64,000 nucleotides of DNA. It comes from Camellia lanceoleosa. Lineage: Eukaryota; Streptophyta; Magnoliopsida; Ericales; Theaceae. Within the stretch, counting starts at the first letter, position 1; each line of letters opens with the position of its first letter. The translations under genes were made by a program, and so were the position numbers. Positions 36,201 through 47,399 of the stretch are shown here, piece by piece. The DNA is taken from the NCBI GenBank assembly GCA_025200525.1, contig CM045763.1:65173018-65237017 (forward strand), given 5' to 3'. Below the pieces are notes generated by a model that was not told the origin of the DNA, did not search any database, and worked only from the letters and a program-made list of their open reading frames with translations.

Positions 36201-38060
36201 AAAACACACTGAGATGGTAGCCCAAAAAACTTAGGCAAGCATGCATGCCAATTGGCTCATGATTGAGGCATAAAGCATAACCCTCCAAAAGCATTGAATG
36301 TGTGAAACATGAGGGAGTATGACTATACTACACACACTGAAATCATGTTAGAAATGAGGCCAAAGCATGCAAACAACTCAAGTAAAGCATGCTAGATACT
36401 TTGAAACTCAAAACTAGTGAGCAAGATTGAACTATGGCTATACAAAGCAAAGTCTGAATGATCAAGAACACTTAAAACAGAGCTTAAGCATGGAAAAACA
36501 TGAGTAAAAGCTTGTTAGAGTGGAGCCAAAAACATGCTAAAATGGTGGTCCAAAGCATGATGCATGTTAAGGCTATAGGGAGGATTGCACTACAAGGATA
36601 TGAAGCATGCAAGAGGCAATCAAACCGACCCAAAACAGAGCTATATCATGGCAAAACAAGGCCTGAAACATGCTAAGATAGGGGCCCAAGAAGGTAGAAA
36701 AACATGCTAATTTGGTGAGCCATCAACACAAGCACACAAGAGAAGAGAAGGGGGGGACAACCCCCACCCATTTGGGGCCTTAAAACACACTTTCCACCAC
36801 TGAAATTCCTCTAAAATTTAGTGGTTAAAAGGCCAAGAGAATGTGATCTCAAAGGCCTAAAGAGATGGCTCAAAATAAGGCACAAAAAGGGGTAGACCAC
36901 CCCCAACACCAAAGAGGCCTCAAACAAACACTTTAAGCATTTGAAAATGAAGCTTTTTGCAGTTTAAAGTTAGGCCTAAAACATTATGCAAATAGGGCCA
37001 AATAAGCAATATAAACAAAGCTTTAAAGAGGATGAAGACTCACCCTTGAAGAACCACTTCAAAGCAGCAACTTCAAAGGCAAAAACCAAGCTTTTGAGCT
37101 TCAAACAAACCTCTAAGAATCTCAGCCCAAGAGTGAAGGTGTTTCACTAGGTGTTTGTGTGCAAAAGTGTGAAGAAATGGCACTTTTGAGCACAAAATGG
37201 AACAAATATAGAGAGAGAGGGAGCAATATAGAGATAGAAGAATATGTATAGCCCTCAGCCAATTTTCTGAACCTGGAAAAGGGAGAGAGAGCCTCCCTCT
37301 TATAGAAATCCAAGCCTTATGCTTGTTGAACAAGCTAGAGACTTAAAGCAATCCCTCCATACACGTGTATGAAGGATGCCTTTTGTGCCCAACAGCTGAC
37401 ACAGTTGGCAAGGAAAATATCTGCGAAAAATGCAAGATGGCCGCCGACTAGGTAAAGTGGTCGGCCGACCACTCCCACTAGTCAACCGACCAGAAAAAGT
37501 GGTCTACAGGGAAAAAAACTAGTCGGCAAGGGGGAGAGAGGGTCTGCAGGGAGAGGGGAAGGTGGTGAAAGGCTGCCGACCACCTTAGGTGGTCCACAGA
37601 CCACCCACCCTAGTTGCCCGACCACAAAAAGTGGCTGGCAGGGAAGAAAAGTGGTCTATAGGGGGAGAAACTGGTCTACACCCCTGTTCCACCCTCTAGG
37701 CAAAGGATAACAAGGTTTGGTTCAAAAATAAACCAAAAAATAAGTAAGACAAGAGTCCGCAAGGCGAGGCACTCAGCTGGAAGCCCCGAAAACTAGTCTA
37801 CGGGTACAAAAAGTGGCCTACGAGAGGGAAAGGTAGTCTACGGCTACAAAAAGTGGCCTACAAGCCTTTGTTTCCCTCTAGGCAAAGGCAACAAGGCATG
37901 GTCCAAAAACCAGGCCAAGAGGAGGAAGTGAAGAGGTCCCGAGACAAGGCGCTCAGCCGAAGGCTCCGGAAACTCGAAACGAGTACAAATATGCACAATC
38001 ACCGAGTGCACAGACGATGATATCTGAGTCTTAAGGTCGGTCAAAAATGGAGTGTCTACA
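33244..38060 (-). mobile_element. Solo LTR (4.82 kb) of the element A family, upstream of SHINE copy A
   Basis: It starts TGTAGACCGC at 33244 and ends GAGTGTCTACA at 38060. The target-site duplication is GTAAG (33239-33243 and 38061-38065). The uninterrupted site is seen in copy B near 62153, where the flanks join. The interior has no gene. Modules rich in GGTCGGCCGACC-like motifs lie at 34738-34835 and 37438-37690. ATGCAATGCAACAACATGC-type runs occupy 35160-35270. It was inserted after the locus duplicated. Confidence 0.92.
37297..37304 (-). promoter_or_regulatory. TATA box of the solo LTR
   Basis: The minus strand reads TTCTATAAGAGGGAGG, at the family-conserved place next to the GGTCGG-rich module. 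Confidence 0.5.
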
Positions 38061-38309
38061 GTAAGTTTTAGCGACAATTTATAAAAATTGTGACAAAAAA
38101 AGTCACTAATTGTTAATTTTTAACGACATACAAAAATTGGTTATAAAAATTAGTTTTAGCAGCAATTTTACTATGATTTACTTTCAATAAGACATGATGA
38201 GGATTAAATCTAATTATTAGGACTCATTGATAATTTACGCTTATAATTATGTCATAGGAGATGATATAGAAAAATTACCTTTTTCTAATGAAAGAAGATG
38301 TTCTTAATA

Positions 38310-40538
38310 GGGTAAATTGCACTTTGCATTCCTACACTTTGAAACAAATTTGACTTTGGTCCTACACATGAAATTGTGGTAGTTAACCACCTGCACTTTG
38401 GCCCATATACATAAAATTGTAACATATAACCTCCTGCACTTCTGATATAGTGTCAATTTGCCCCTTCTGTTACTTTAGTGTTCAAGCCTTTAACAGAATC
38501 TAGTCATATGACAAACATGTGATTACATATGTAAGGACAAGAGAGGAAAATCATCCCCATTTCTCACCAATATACACTTTGTCCCATGTGATAAGTATGT
38601 GAGAGTTACATATTACAATACATATACATGTGTGTGTGTGTGTGTGTGTGTGTTCATATGTTGAAAATTGAGACGAAAAAACAAGAAAATGGAGCTTTTG
38701 AAATAAAAAAAAAAGGTAGCAAAGAAATCAAAGAGAAATGAAGAGGAATAAACAGAATGCTATATTACTGTAAAAAAAATAAAGTTTCATGATTCTAATT
38801 TAAACAAAACCCTAGTTCATCTCTTTAATCGTCCACAATTTGCGTTTTGTTTTAATTGAATACAATTAAAATTTGATGTAAATTTTAGGACGAAATATGT
38901 AAAGATGAAAAATTCAGGTGATTTTCCTCTTTTGCCTTCATTTTGTAGTTGTGTGCTTGTCACATTACTGACTTCTATTAAAAACTTATATGTTAGAGTA
39001 ACAAAATGAGTGTGAGTATTGATTTTTGACTACACAACCAAACGGAGAACTTAGCTGGAGAGCACCTGTAGAATAGATTAAGCCCAACAACCTACAACAA
39101 GACGACGAGAATACCGCAATGGTTCATCCACCCGGGGGCACTTTGACGATTAAGTCAGTCAACTTATCTCTCAAAAATATTAAACAAGTACTCAATGCAT
39201 AAGTAAGAGCATCACAAATAAAAACATACCTTAAACCCACGAAGGTACTTTACTTTTATAATGATCAATGTCCAACTTCTCCTAGAAGTCATACTTCATG
39301 GGACTCTATTCTTTACAAGGATAACATCTATTACAACTCACACTATTTAAATTAAGATGAACTTCTTCAAGAGTCTCATCTCTATCCAAATAGGTAGTTT
39401 GATGTTATCTACGACCCTTATCCTCTATTTGAATATCTCGAGTTTAGATATGATCACATCATATCTTGGCAACTTGGTCCATCTATGTGGACCCTAAGCT
39501 AATAACCTCGGCCACATGGACAACCTAAAAAATATGTCCCCACAACTGCCCCTTAGTTTTTATTACCTCGACAACCTGAGATGATGGAACATGTATTGTC
39601 TAATTTTCCAACATGTCAACTAAACAACATGCTAGAGATACTCTTCCGACTGAGATCACGACTCGTTGGCTTCATGAAACAAGGACTCAAAAGTCCACTT
39701 GTCAAAAAACCAAGAACCAAGAATCAAGATGATCCTTCTCGTCCTCCTTACCAGATGTTGGCCATCTATGCTTACTAAGTTCCCACAGACGGCGCCAAAT
39801 TGTGGGTGTTGATTTTTAACTACACAACCAAATGGGAAACTTAGCTGGAGAACACCGGCAGAATATATTAAGCCGAACAACCTGTAACAAGAAGACGAGA
39901 ATACCGCGGTGGTTTGTCCACCAAGGGGCGCTCTAACGATCAAGTCAGTCAACTTATCTCTCAAAGATATTAAACAAGTACTCAATGCATAAGTAAGAGC
40001 ATCACAAATAAAAACATACCTTAAACCCACGATGGTGACTTACTTTTATAATGATCAGTATCCAACTTCCCCTTGAAGTCATACGTCATGGGACTTTATC
40101 CTTTACAAGGATAATATCTATCACAACTCACACTATTTAGATTAAGGTGAACTTCTTCAAGAGTCTCATCTCTATCCAAATAAGTAGTTTGATGTCATCT
40201 AGGACTCTTATCCTCTATCCGAATATCTCGAGTTCAGATATGATCACATCATATCTCGGCAACTTGGCCCATCCATGTGGACCCTAGGCTAACAACCTCG
40301 GTCACATGGACAACCCAAAAAATATGTCCCCACAATGAGATATTGACACTTGATCAAAAGTGTAGAGAGTTGAGTGTTACGATTTCATAAGTGTAGGGGG
40401 TTAACTATCATGATTTCACATGTAGAGACCAAAGTGAGATTTGACCAGATGTGCAAGGGGTTAACTGTTACGATATCATATATAGGGATTAAAGTGAGAT
40501 TTGATTCAAAATGTAGGGGTGCAAAATGTAATTTACCC
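38310..40538. mobile_element. Non-autonomous MULE-like element (copy A), host of element D
   Basis: The ends GGGTAAATT...AATTTACCC extend into imperfect inverted arms of about 170 bp: the left arm has TTGACTTTGGTCCTACACATG and TAGTTAACC, and the right arm repeats them in reverse. The flanks TTCTTAATA (38301-38309) and TTCTTAACA (40539-40547) form a 9 bp target duplication with one mismatch, the length typical of Mutator-like elements. No transposase is present. Element D sits inside. The same element is in copy B. Confidence 0.72.
39011..40334 (-). mobile_element. Element D: miniature LTR retrotransposon (1.32 kb)
   Basis: Two 534 bp LTRs (39011-39544 and 39801-40334) flank only 256 bp of internal DNA. 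On the minus strand the primer site ATTTGGCGCCGTCTGTGGGA follows the 5' LTR, and a purine tract (AAGGGGCAGT) precedes the 3' LTR. The target duplication is ATGAG (39006-39010 and 40335-40339). There is no coding capacity. The LTRs resemble those of element C, including the TATA box, so element C relatives may have supplied the machinery. The same insertion is in copy B. Confidence 0.9.
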
Positions 40539-40547
40539 TTCTTAACA

Positions 40548-41029
40548 TATCAAAAGAAAAGGTCTAGAGCCTAGCACAAAAAAAGGAAAAAAAATGAAAG
40601 GGACAATACATAGTATGTTTAATAGACGAAGCATGTCATAATAATCTTTCTTTAATTAAGCAAACATTGAGAGTTGACCAACCTCCAAATTTGTTTAATT
40701 ACTAGATTTGTCTATAGGGAAAGAGCAATGCTACATAACAATCTTATTAAAAGTAATCATGTTCAAATATTTGACGATTTAAATATTATTATTTTTTTAA
40801 TAATCAATTACATTTAACTATGTGAATTTTTAGTAAGATTGTTACTATGCGTAGAATTATTCATAGGAAAATTGCAAATTAATAATGTCTTCTCAAAGTA
40901 TTTACAAATTAATGGAAAAGTTTATGACTTTAATTATTAAAATTGATCAAGTATATCATTAATTTTATTTTTATTTTTTTTTCCAAACTTTCACTGAATT
41001 GTAATTTTCTCATTGGCTATGTTCTCTTT
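40548..41029. other. Intergenic, nothing recognised
   Basis: AT-rich DNA with short homopolymer runs. No ORF or repeat of note. Confidence 0.5.
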
Positions 41030-41470
41030 TGGTAAATGGGAAATGAGTTGTCTCTGGTCCATTAAGCGAATTGGACCATACTATTCGAGATTGTAGGGCC
41101 ACCACGAGGCCTGTTTTGTTCGTCTGAGCCGTTCATTTTTTAGATCACTTTGTATAGATCATTTACACAAAAAATAAGATTGATGTGATATTCATAGCTA
41201 CATAATTTTATCATGTTAGTTTTTTTTTTAAAAAAATTTAAACGACAAAAATGATTTTGAAAATAGGTTGTATATTGTTTTGGAAATAAATGTGAAAAAT
41301 AATATAATTATGGATACGAATCGATATAATTTTTTTATGAATGATATACATAAAATGATCTAAAATATGAACAATTCAGATGATTGAAACCAGAACTGTG
41401 ATGAGCCCATGAGCCCAAATAGTACTGTCTAGTCCAATTAATGGACTAGAAATAATTCATTCCCTGGTAA
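41030..41470. mobile_element. Hairpin MITE-like element, about 440 bp
   Basis: Imperfect inverted arms: the left has GGTAAATGGGAAATGAG, GGTCCATTA and CGTTCATTTTTTAGATCA. The right has the same blocks reversed (GATCTAAAATATGAAC, TAATGGAC, TTCATTCCCTGGTAAA). No target duplication was resolved. Confidence 0.5.
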
Positions 41471-41838
41471 ATGACTTAAATGAAAACTAAGATGATTGAT
41501 TCAGTAAAATTTTTTTGTTATCAACTAACTAATAATTAGATGATAGGTAACAACTGAGACCCAATTAGAGGAAAATATAGACAAATACATTTTGATAATT
41601 TACATGAATTTTGTGTATTTAAATATGTTTAATTCATTACTAAACATATGACATACATTACTAAATTTGTTTAATTCATTACTAAGTCGATAAGTCAATA
41701 ATTAGAATCGTCACAAGTCATGGGCAATTATAGGGCTAGAAGATAATTTAAAACATTTAACATCCATTAAAACATTGCAATTTTAAAATAAAAAAAGACA
41801 ACAAAAAGTTCTTTTATCACGAAATTATTCCTGTTATT
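41471..41838. other. Intergenic, nothing recognised
   Basis: AT-rich, no gene or clear repeat. Confidence 0.5.
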
Positions 41839-42178
41839 ATCAGTGTGATAAGCTTGTCCTGTGTTATGCTAATTGATCTTAATTATGATTGTGATTATAT
41901 GTTTGATATGATTGTGAGTGATAATTACATGATTATATGTGTTTTGAATTTCTATCTGTTTACCGTAGGAAAATTTATTTGATTTCCTGCTTTAGAATTT
42001 TAATTGAAGGTTTTAGAGACGTCAGAAACTGAAATTGATTACGTCATTGTGATTAGCATAATTTTTAGAGCCTACGGCGAAATTTAATTGAAAATTGATT
42101 CGAATCAAAGTAATTAGATTAAGAATGATTAAATTAGAACACCATTACTTAGTCTTAATCAAATTGATTAGCCAAGCC

Positions 42179-42186
42179 TATAAATA
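42179..42186 (+). promoter_or_regulatory. TATA box 1 in solo LTR
   Basis: CCTATAAATAGACC, followed by a GAGAGA-rich leader-like stretch, 335 bp into the LTR. Confidence 0.45.
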
Positions 42187-42904
42187 GACCTATATACACT
42201 TAATTCCTTCCTTAGAGCTCATCTTAGCTGAAATTACACTCTAGAGAGAGAGTGTGTGCCGATTGTAGAGAGAGAGGGAGCTCAAATTAAAGATTTGAGC
42301 TAAGAGCTTGGAGATTTTGAGGCTAGGCTCAAGAACTAGCTAGAGTTTGGGAGATTGAAGCTCCTAGGTGAGTAATTGAGCATAGATTTATAAGTTTGAG
42401 TTTGTAATTTTGTGAATTCAAGGTTAGATGGTAATCAAGAACATAAATTGAGTTGAATTTGATAAATTTGAAGCTTGTATGTACATGCATGTAAAGGATT
42501 ATCATGAGCTTGCATAATTGAGTACAAACATGCATTATATGAAGAATTGAAGGCTATTTGGCAAATGCAAACATGATAATGTTGAGTTTGATGAAGATGA
42601 GCATCAATTGTGTTATTTAAGTTGAAAATGAAGCCTATATTTCACATGCATGTAAAATTCAAAGTGATATGGAAATTAATTTGCATGAGTTTCGAAGATA
42701 TGAAGTTGGTATGGGTTGTCAAGAAAAATGTGAAATAATTTGGGAATTGAATTGTGATTTTGGACAAATTAGACTCAATTTTCTTATGTCCTCATATTGT
42801 ATAAAGATTTCCATGATTTTGTATCAAGAACATGAGCTTTAGACCCTTTGAATGCTAAGTTTGAGCTTCAAATGCAGTTCTGGAAATTTCAGAATTCGGC
42901 ATGT

Positions 42905-43135
42905 CTGCTTGAGCGGGGAAAGCGCTGCTCGAGTTTAAAATGTTAGCTCCCAGAAGTTTTGCAGACATTGATACCTGCTTGAGCGGGAAAAGTTACGCTT
43001 GAGCGCCAAGTCACATGTTTTGGCTCTCAACTCGAGCATCCTAAATCAAGCTCAAGTGCAAAAATGAGGTAACCAGTACTTTTGCAGACCAAAAGGGGCC
43101 GCTTGAGTGGCAAAAGCTGCGCTCAAGCGGAGAGC
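42905..43135. repeat. CTTGAGCGG / CGCTCAAGCGG motif cluster
   Basis: At least six half-palindromic copies of G(C/A)TTGAGCG, CTCGAG or GCTCAAGCG are spread over 230 bp, with GTTTTGCAGAC-like spacers. Confidence 0.7.
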
Positions 43136-43149
43136 CCTGTTTTTGAAAT

Positions 43150-43157
43150 TATAAATA
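43150..43157 (+). promoter_or_regulatory. TATA box 2 in solo LTR
   Basis: AATTATAAATAGTTG lies directly after the CTTGAGCGG-rich block. The solo LTR at 51456-53523 has the same order of block and TATA-like motif. Confidence 0.45.
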
Positions 43158-43552
43158 GTTGTTTTGTGTTTCATTTTCTGTTCTCTTCCATTTATAGGCA
43201 CTCTTAGGCACACATTGAGCTTTGTATATGACCTAAAAGGTAAAGAAAGAAGCCTAAGAGAAATAAATATATTAAAGAACGAATTGAATTGTTTGTGACC
43301 CAATATGTGTTATGAATTATGAAGGGTCGAGCACAAGAACGAATCCACTGGCAGAACACTATGAGTAATATCTTAGTGAAGATATTTTGAAGTATGCTAT
43401 TTATCAAATTGCTTACTTCTATTTGAGTTTCATAAGTTTGTTAATTTGAATTGTGGACAAATATTTGTTATGCTAAATGATTGGATATGGCCGTTGGATT
43501 ACAATTACGATTATGATGTGATTATGATCTTAAGTACGAATGAGCATTTCAT

Positions 43553-43880
43553 ATATGATTGGGCCAAAGGCCGTTTGACATAAACGAATGGGCCAAAGGC
43601 CGTTTGACATGAGTGAATGGGCCAAAGGCCGTTTGACATGAACGAATGGGCCAAAGGCCGTTTGACATGAATGATTGGGCTAAAGGCCGTTTGATGGGAA
43701 TGGTTGGGCCAAAGGCTGTTCGACAAGAGTGAATTAGGCCCGAGGCCGTTTGACATGAATGAATCGGGCCCGAGGCCATCTGTTAGGAACAAAGTGGGCC
43801 AAAGGCCGTTTGGTATGATTGGGCTTGAAGTTGTTAATGTACCAGATGGAAACATGAATAGGCCAAGGCCGTTTGATACA
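43553..43880. repeat. Tandem array with GGGCCAAAGGCCGTTTGACATGA units
   Basis: About ten units of 26-35 bp share GGCC(A/C)(A/G)AGGCCGTTTG. The first four are almost identical and later ones diverge. GGCCAAAGGCC is itself near-palindromic. The short ORFs on both strands are products of the repeat. Confidence 0.9.
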
Positions 43881-44516
43881 TCCGTTTAAAATTTCATTCA
43901 TGTACCTTCTTTATCTGATATTATTCACTAGGTTTTCGCTTACTCTCATTCATGTGTATGTAGGTGAGCAAAGAGATGTTCAAACCCAGCATCGGTGAAG
44001 TATGTAAGGAAAGTCAAGTTTTGAGGAGTCAGCCCAAACATCTCACGCACGAGACTTGTTTTGTTTCTTTTGCCTTCCTTTTTGTTACTTTAGTGAAGAT
44101 TTTAGATCACCATCTACATAAGCTTTTGGTTTGGCTGACTATGACTTGAATGATCCTGTTGTGTAAAAATTCTATGTTATTTCCCTTTTGATGTGGGTTA
44201 TTAATGAGTACATGTGAAATGTTTTGACATGCCATGTAAGCACAGCTCTATGGACAAAATTTTTAAGTTTGCTTCCGTCTTGGCCCCTTAACTCTGTTGA
44301 AATATGTTTAATCCGGTTTGGGGCCGTAGGTAATCCCTTGATTACTGGCCGGTTATGACCTTAATCCATAGGGACGGGTTCGAGTCATGACAATCAGCTT
44401 ATTTGTTAGTCCTACCGGATAAAAGAAAGACACGTGTCAAAGTTTAAAGTGTAAAAAGAAGATCATAAGTCATTGCTACTAGCAATTACAAGCAATTAAA
44501 AAGAGTTGTACCAATG

Positions 44517-44918
44517 AGGAGTGTAAAAATGGTTTGCGGTTCGTGGGCGGTTCAAAATTTGCCCACAGCTTGGGGTGGACTCGACCCGTTTAGGTTGGGC
44601 TCGGGCCCATATCCAACCTGAGGCCTTGGGCCTGGGTCGGCCCTTCAATCCGCTTAAGGCCCACTTAAGACTTGGCCCGTCCAAGGTCTAGTATTTTTTT
44701 TAGTAAAAAATAATAAAATTTTGATAGAAAAAATAAAAATAAAAAAATTGTTCAGACTTGCCCAAGCTCGAGACTAGACCCAGGCTTGGCCTGCCCAAGG
44801 CCCGAATACCCCCTAGGCCTAATTTTCTGGCTTGTGGCCTGGGTCGGTCTAAATTTTGACGGGAGACTATAAGGCCTGACATGTATCGAGCCAGACCAGG
44901 CCAAATTTACACTCCTTT
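44517..44918. mobile_element. Candidate GC-rich inverted-repeat element
   Basis: The ends GGAGTGTAAAAATGG and CAAATTTACACTCC mirror each other. The interior is rich in GGGCC/GGCCC blocks, unlike the AT-rich surroundings. No target duplication was found. Confidence 0.4.
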
Positions 44919-44984
44919 AGTACAAAATCGATCGAAAAAAAAGAATTTAGAAATCCAGACCTATATCTTATAGACTTTCTACTA

Positions 44985-45850
44985 GGGGTGGGCCTGGATC
45001 GGTTGTAGCCACAGAACCTCCAATCCGTCATTCGTTCGCCAGATTAGCGGATTTAAAAAAATCAATCTGCATCCGTCCGCCAATCCGGCGGATGTGGATT
45101 GAGCGGATTGGCGGATGGATGCAAATCAGTTTTACAGTTTAAAATTTTATAAAATTTTCAACATAATTCAACTTGTGCACTTCTTTAAAAAAAAAAAAAA
45201 AAAAAAGTATTACAGTCAATGACTTAAAAAAGTATTACAATCATTGAATGCCTCATTCAAAGAAAGAAGCTTGAAATTTTAGAATATTATAATCACTGCA
45301 TGTCTCATTCATATATTACAATCACAGCAGGTCTCATCCACATATAGTATTACAATTTGTGGTTCATAAAATATAAAAGCAATAAACAGAGTAGTAGTAG
45401 AGATTGTATGCCTCTGTATTGTTACATCTATATCAGTTTTTCAAAACAAAAACCATTATTTTTAGAGTTAGATTTTAAAACAAAAAATATATATATAGAT
45501 AAATAATATATTTATTTTTTTTCAATTCAAAAAATATATTCAAGTTGAAAGCACTTTTTCAACAAAATATATTCAACATAATATTTAAAATTTTTTTCAA
45601 TTGAAAACACAAATAAAATATCTAAACAAATTGAAAACACAAAGTCTTATAAATTGCTAGGGATGCTCGCAGCTTGGCGGTTCGGTTGCGGTCAAAGGAA
45701 CCTCAAATCCGCCATCCGTCCAAAACTAGGCAGATTGGAAAAAATCAATCCGCAACCGTTCGTTCGTCATCACGCATCTGTCCAAAATGCAGCGGATCGA
45801 TTCGGTTTGATCGGGGCAGATCGGTATATACGCTGCTCACCCCTACTTTT
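44985..45850. mobile_element. Candidate AGGGGTGGGC-type elements, two neighbouring copies
   Basis: AGGGGTGGGC at 44986 and GCTCACCCCTA near 45845 mirror each other. A second inner start (TAGGGATGCTCGCAGC, about 45657) suggests that 45657-45846 is a separate short copy. Shared GGCGGAT/ATCCGCC blocks support relatedness. The boundaries are tentative. Confidence 0.4.
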
Positions 45851-45921
45851 TACAAGTAGCTTTCAACAGGTAAGAGTTGGTTCATTGCTATAGTCGTAGG
45901 GGTAGTTTCAAAGACTAGACA

Positions 45922-46086
45922 ATTGCAATAGAAAAATATTAGAGATCTCAAAAGTTCTATTAAAATTTCTACCAAACATTCCATATGGGGTGTGTGACCC
46001 ATATGGTGTGGGTCTTGCACCCATGTGTGACCTTTAGTAGAAATTTTAATAAAACCTTTGAAATCTGTAATATTGCCCATTGCAAT
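45922..46086. mobile_element. 165 bp hairpin MITE
   Basis: Inverted arms of about 60 bp start and end with ATTGCAAT and share TATTAAAATTTCTAC. The loop holds CCATATGGGGTGTG and its echo. Confidence 0.7.
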
Positions 46087-46579
46087 ATCTCATTTATTTA
46101 TTTATTTGTAGTTGTATGGTTCATTCAATCAATTCAATTGTAACTCTTTTTACTAACTACATTTTAATAGTTAGTTACTTCTTCATATTTTTATTTATGA
46201 ATTTTTTATTGATAAATCTCATTTAGAGATGTTCTAATCCAATAAGTCCACCAAGAAAAATGATAACCTAGTTAGTCTCATGTATTTATATTTTTATTTT
46301 ACGAGGTCCTTTTTTCCTAATTTATATTGTTTATTGGACTATTATATGCTTATGTCTATTGTTGATATGTATTATATAAAAAAATGATATATACATTTCT
46401 TTTTTGTTGCTACCTCTATTTGGTAGTTACCATTATTCACGTTTTTCTTTTTGATCAATTCCATTCAAAAAAATATTTCTATAACCAAATCTTTGATTCA
46501 TTTTACTATTCGTTTCAGTATTCCATAGATATGGAAATGGGATTTCCAGTGTGATTATCAGAATAAGATTCCACGTCTC
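46087..46579. other. Intergenic, nothing recognised
   Basis: AT-rich DNA with TTTA runs. No gene is seen. Confidence 0.45.
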
Positions 46580-47023
46580 AAAAGAGTGTTTTTTGTGAGA
46601 TTGTGGAATAAGGGTATAAATCCCACTTTACTAGAAACTGTCTAGAAAATTAAGGCTCATGCTCAAGCCTTCTGGGATGCTATTCCAAAAACAATTCCCA
46701 GTCCATCAGTCATTCAAAATCCCTTCTTACAAATTCAAATAGAATTACGTCAAAAATATCCAGATTTGTCTGAAACTGAATTAGTCATCAAAAGTATGGA
46801 TTTTATGAAGGAACAATTTCTCCAAATTATTTCCAGTGATGGCACCTCCATAAAATCTGTTACTAGCAATCAAGACCAGGATGAAAATGAATTTGATGTT
46901 CTAGCAAGCAAATCACAAGATCTAGTAAATTATGAACCCAACTTTGGTGATTTTTGGGACTCACTCACCAGTATGATTGCCGAAAAGATTAACAAGGAAA
47001 AGGATAAAAAAAGGAAAGGGTAA
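46580..47023 (+). pseudogene. Coding remnant, possibly the end of an endogenous pararetrovirus polyprotein
   Basis: One plus-strand frame runs from 46580 to a stop at 47021-47023, broken by a TAG at 46643. It reads KRVFFVRLWNKGINP at the start, has an acidic middle, and ends in a Lys-rich tail (KINKEKDKKRKG). No catalytic domain lies in it. A compact TATA-bearing region follows about 280 bp downstream, an arrangement seen where integrated Caulimoviridae genomes end their coding region before the promoter. Members of that family are common fossils in plant genomes. I cannot verify homology, and a decayed host exon is a fair alternative. Confidence 0.3.
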
Positions 47024-47302
47024 AGCATGTGTCCTTGTCCCTTCACCAGTATCATAGTATCATTCATTTGAAGCGTCGGCACAAAACAACAACCAATAGT
47101 ACATCCACTTTCTGCAAAAGCACAATACTTGTCTGCCATCCAGCACAGAGACCGACAATTGTCTCACTCCAGTCCAAAGAAGATAAGGTTGCTGAGTTAA
47201 AAGAAAATTCTCACTCAGCTTTGAGGATATGGACGATCGACTCCAACCACCAAGGGCATGCCACCTGTCTTCACCTTATCTTATCTTTTCTTTTCTTTTG
47301 TC

Positions 47303-47309
47303 TATAAAA
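47303..47309 (+). promoter_or_regulatory. TATA box downstream of the possible pararetroviral fragment
   Basis: TGTCTATAAAAGGGATG follows a pyrimidine-rich stretch. The spacing would place initiation near 47335. Strong in form, but no gene is evident downstream. Confidence 0.45.
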
Positions 47310-47399
47310 GGGATGTCCTCACCCTTATTGAGGCAGAGTTTTTCTTTCTAGAGTGTGTTTTTTAGAATAAGTTTCAAGTGTAATATCTCAATGTACTCT

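Larger units (their letters stand above)
31312..40547. repeat. Copy A of a duplicated WIN1/SHINE locus (intron part, exon 1 and upstream DNA)
   Basis: Apart from private insertions, this matches 59690-64000 in the same orientation over the intron part, exon 1, leader and about 2 kb upstream, including a shared MULE-like element and miniature LTR element. Private to A are the 85 bp palindromic element (31798-31882), the solo LTR (33244-38060) and an extra block of about 150 bp near 31480-31640. Homology stops exactly at the element C LTR on the left, where exon 2 should follow. A long direct duplication of roughly 25 kb period is the simplest reading. Confidence 0.85.
41844..44392 (+). mobile_element. 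Solo LTR (2.55 kb) with TSD ATCAG
   Basis: It begins TGTGATAAGC at 41844 and ends GAGTCATGACA at 44392. ATCAG flanks both sides (41839-41843 and 44393-44397). No retroviral coding sequence adjoins it. Inside are two TATA-type boxes, a CTTGAGCGG-rich block (42905-43135) and a 29 bp-type tandem array (43553-43880). The class is not certain. Its layout resembles the solo LTR at 51456-53523. Confidence 0.78.

Noticed and set aside
43511..43889. ORFs with repeated SNGLWP-like units on minus and matching frames on plus
   Set aside because: Products of the GGCCAAAGGCC tandem array, with no start context and no conservation.
44371..44392. GGTTCGAGTC resembling a tRNA B box
   Set aside because: No A box or cloverleaf at the right distance. 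It is the end of a solo LTR.
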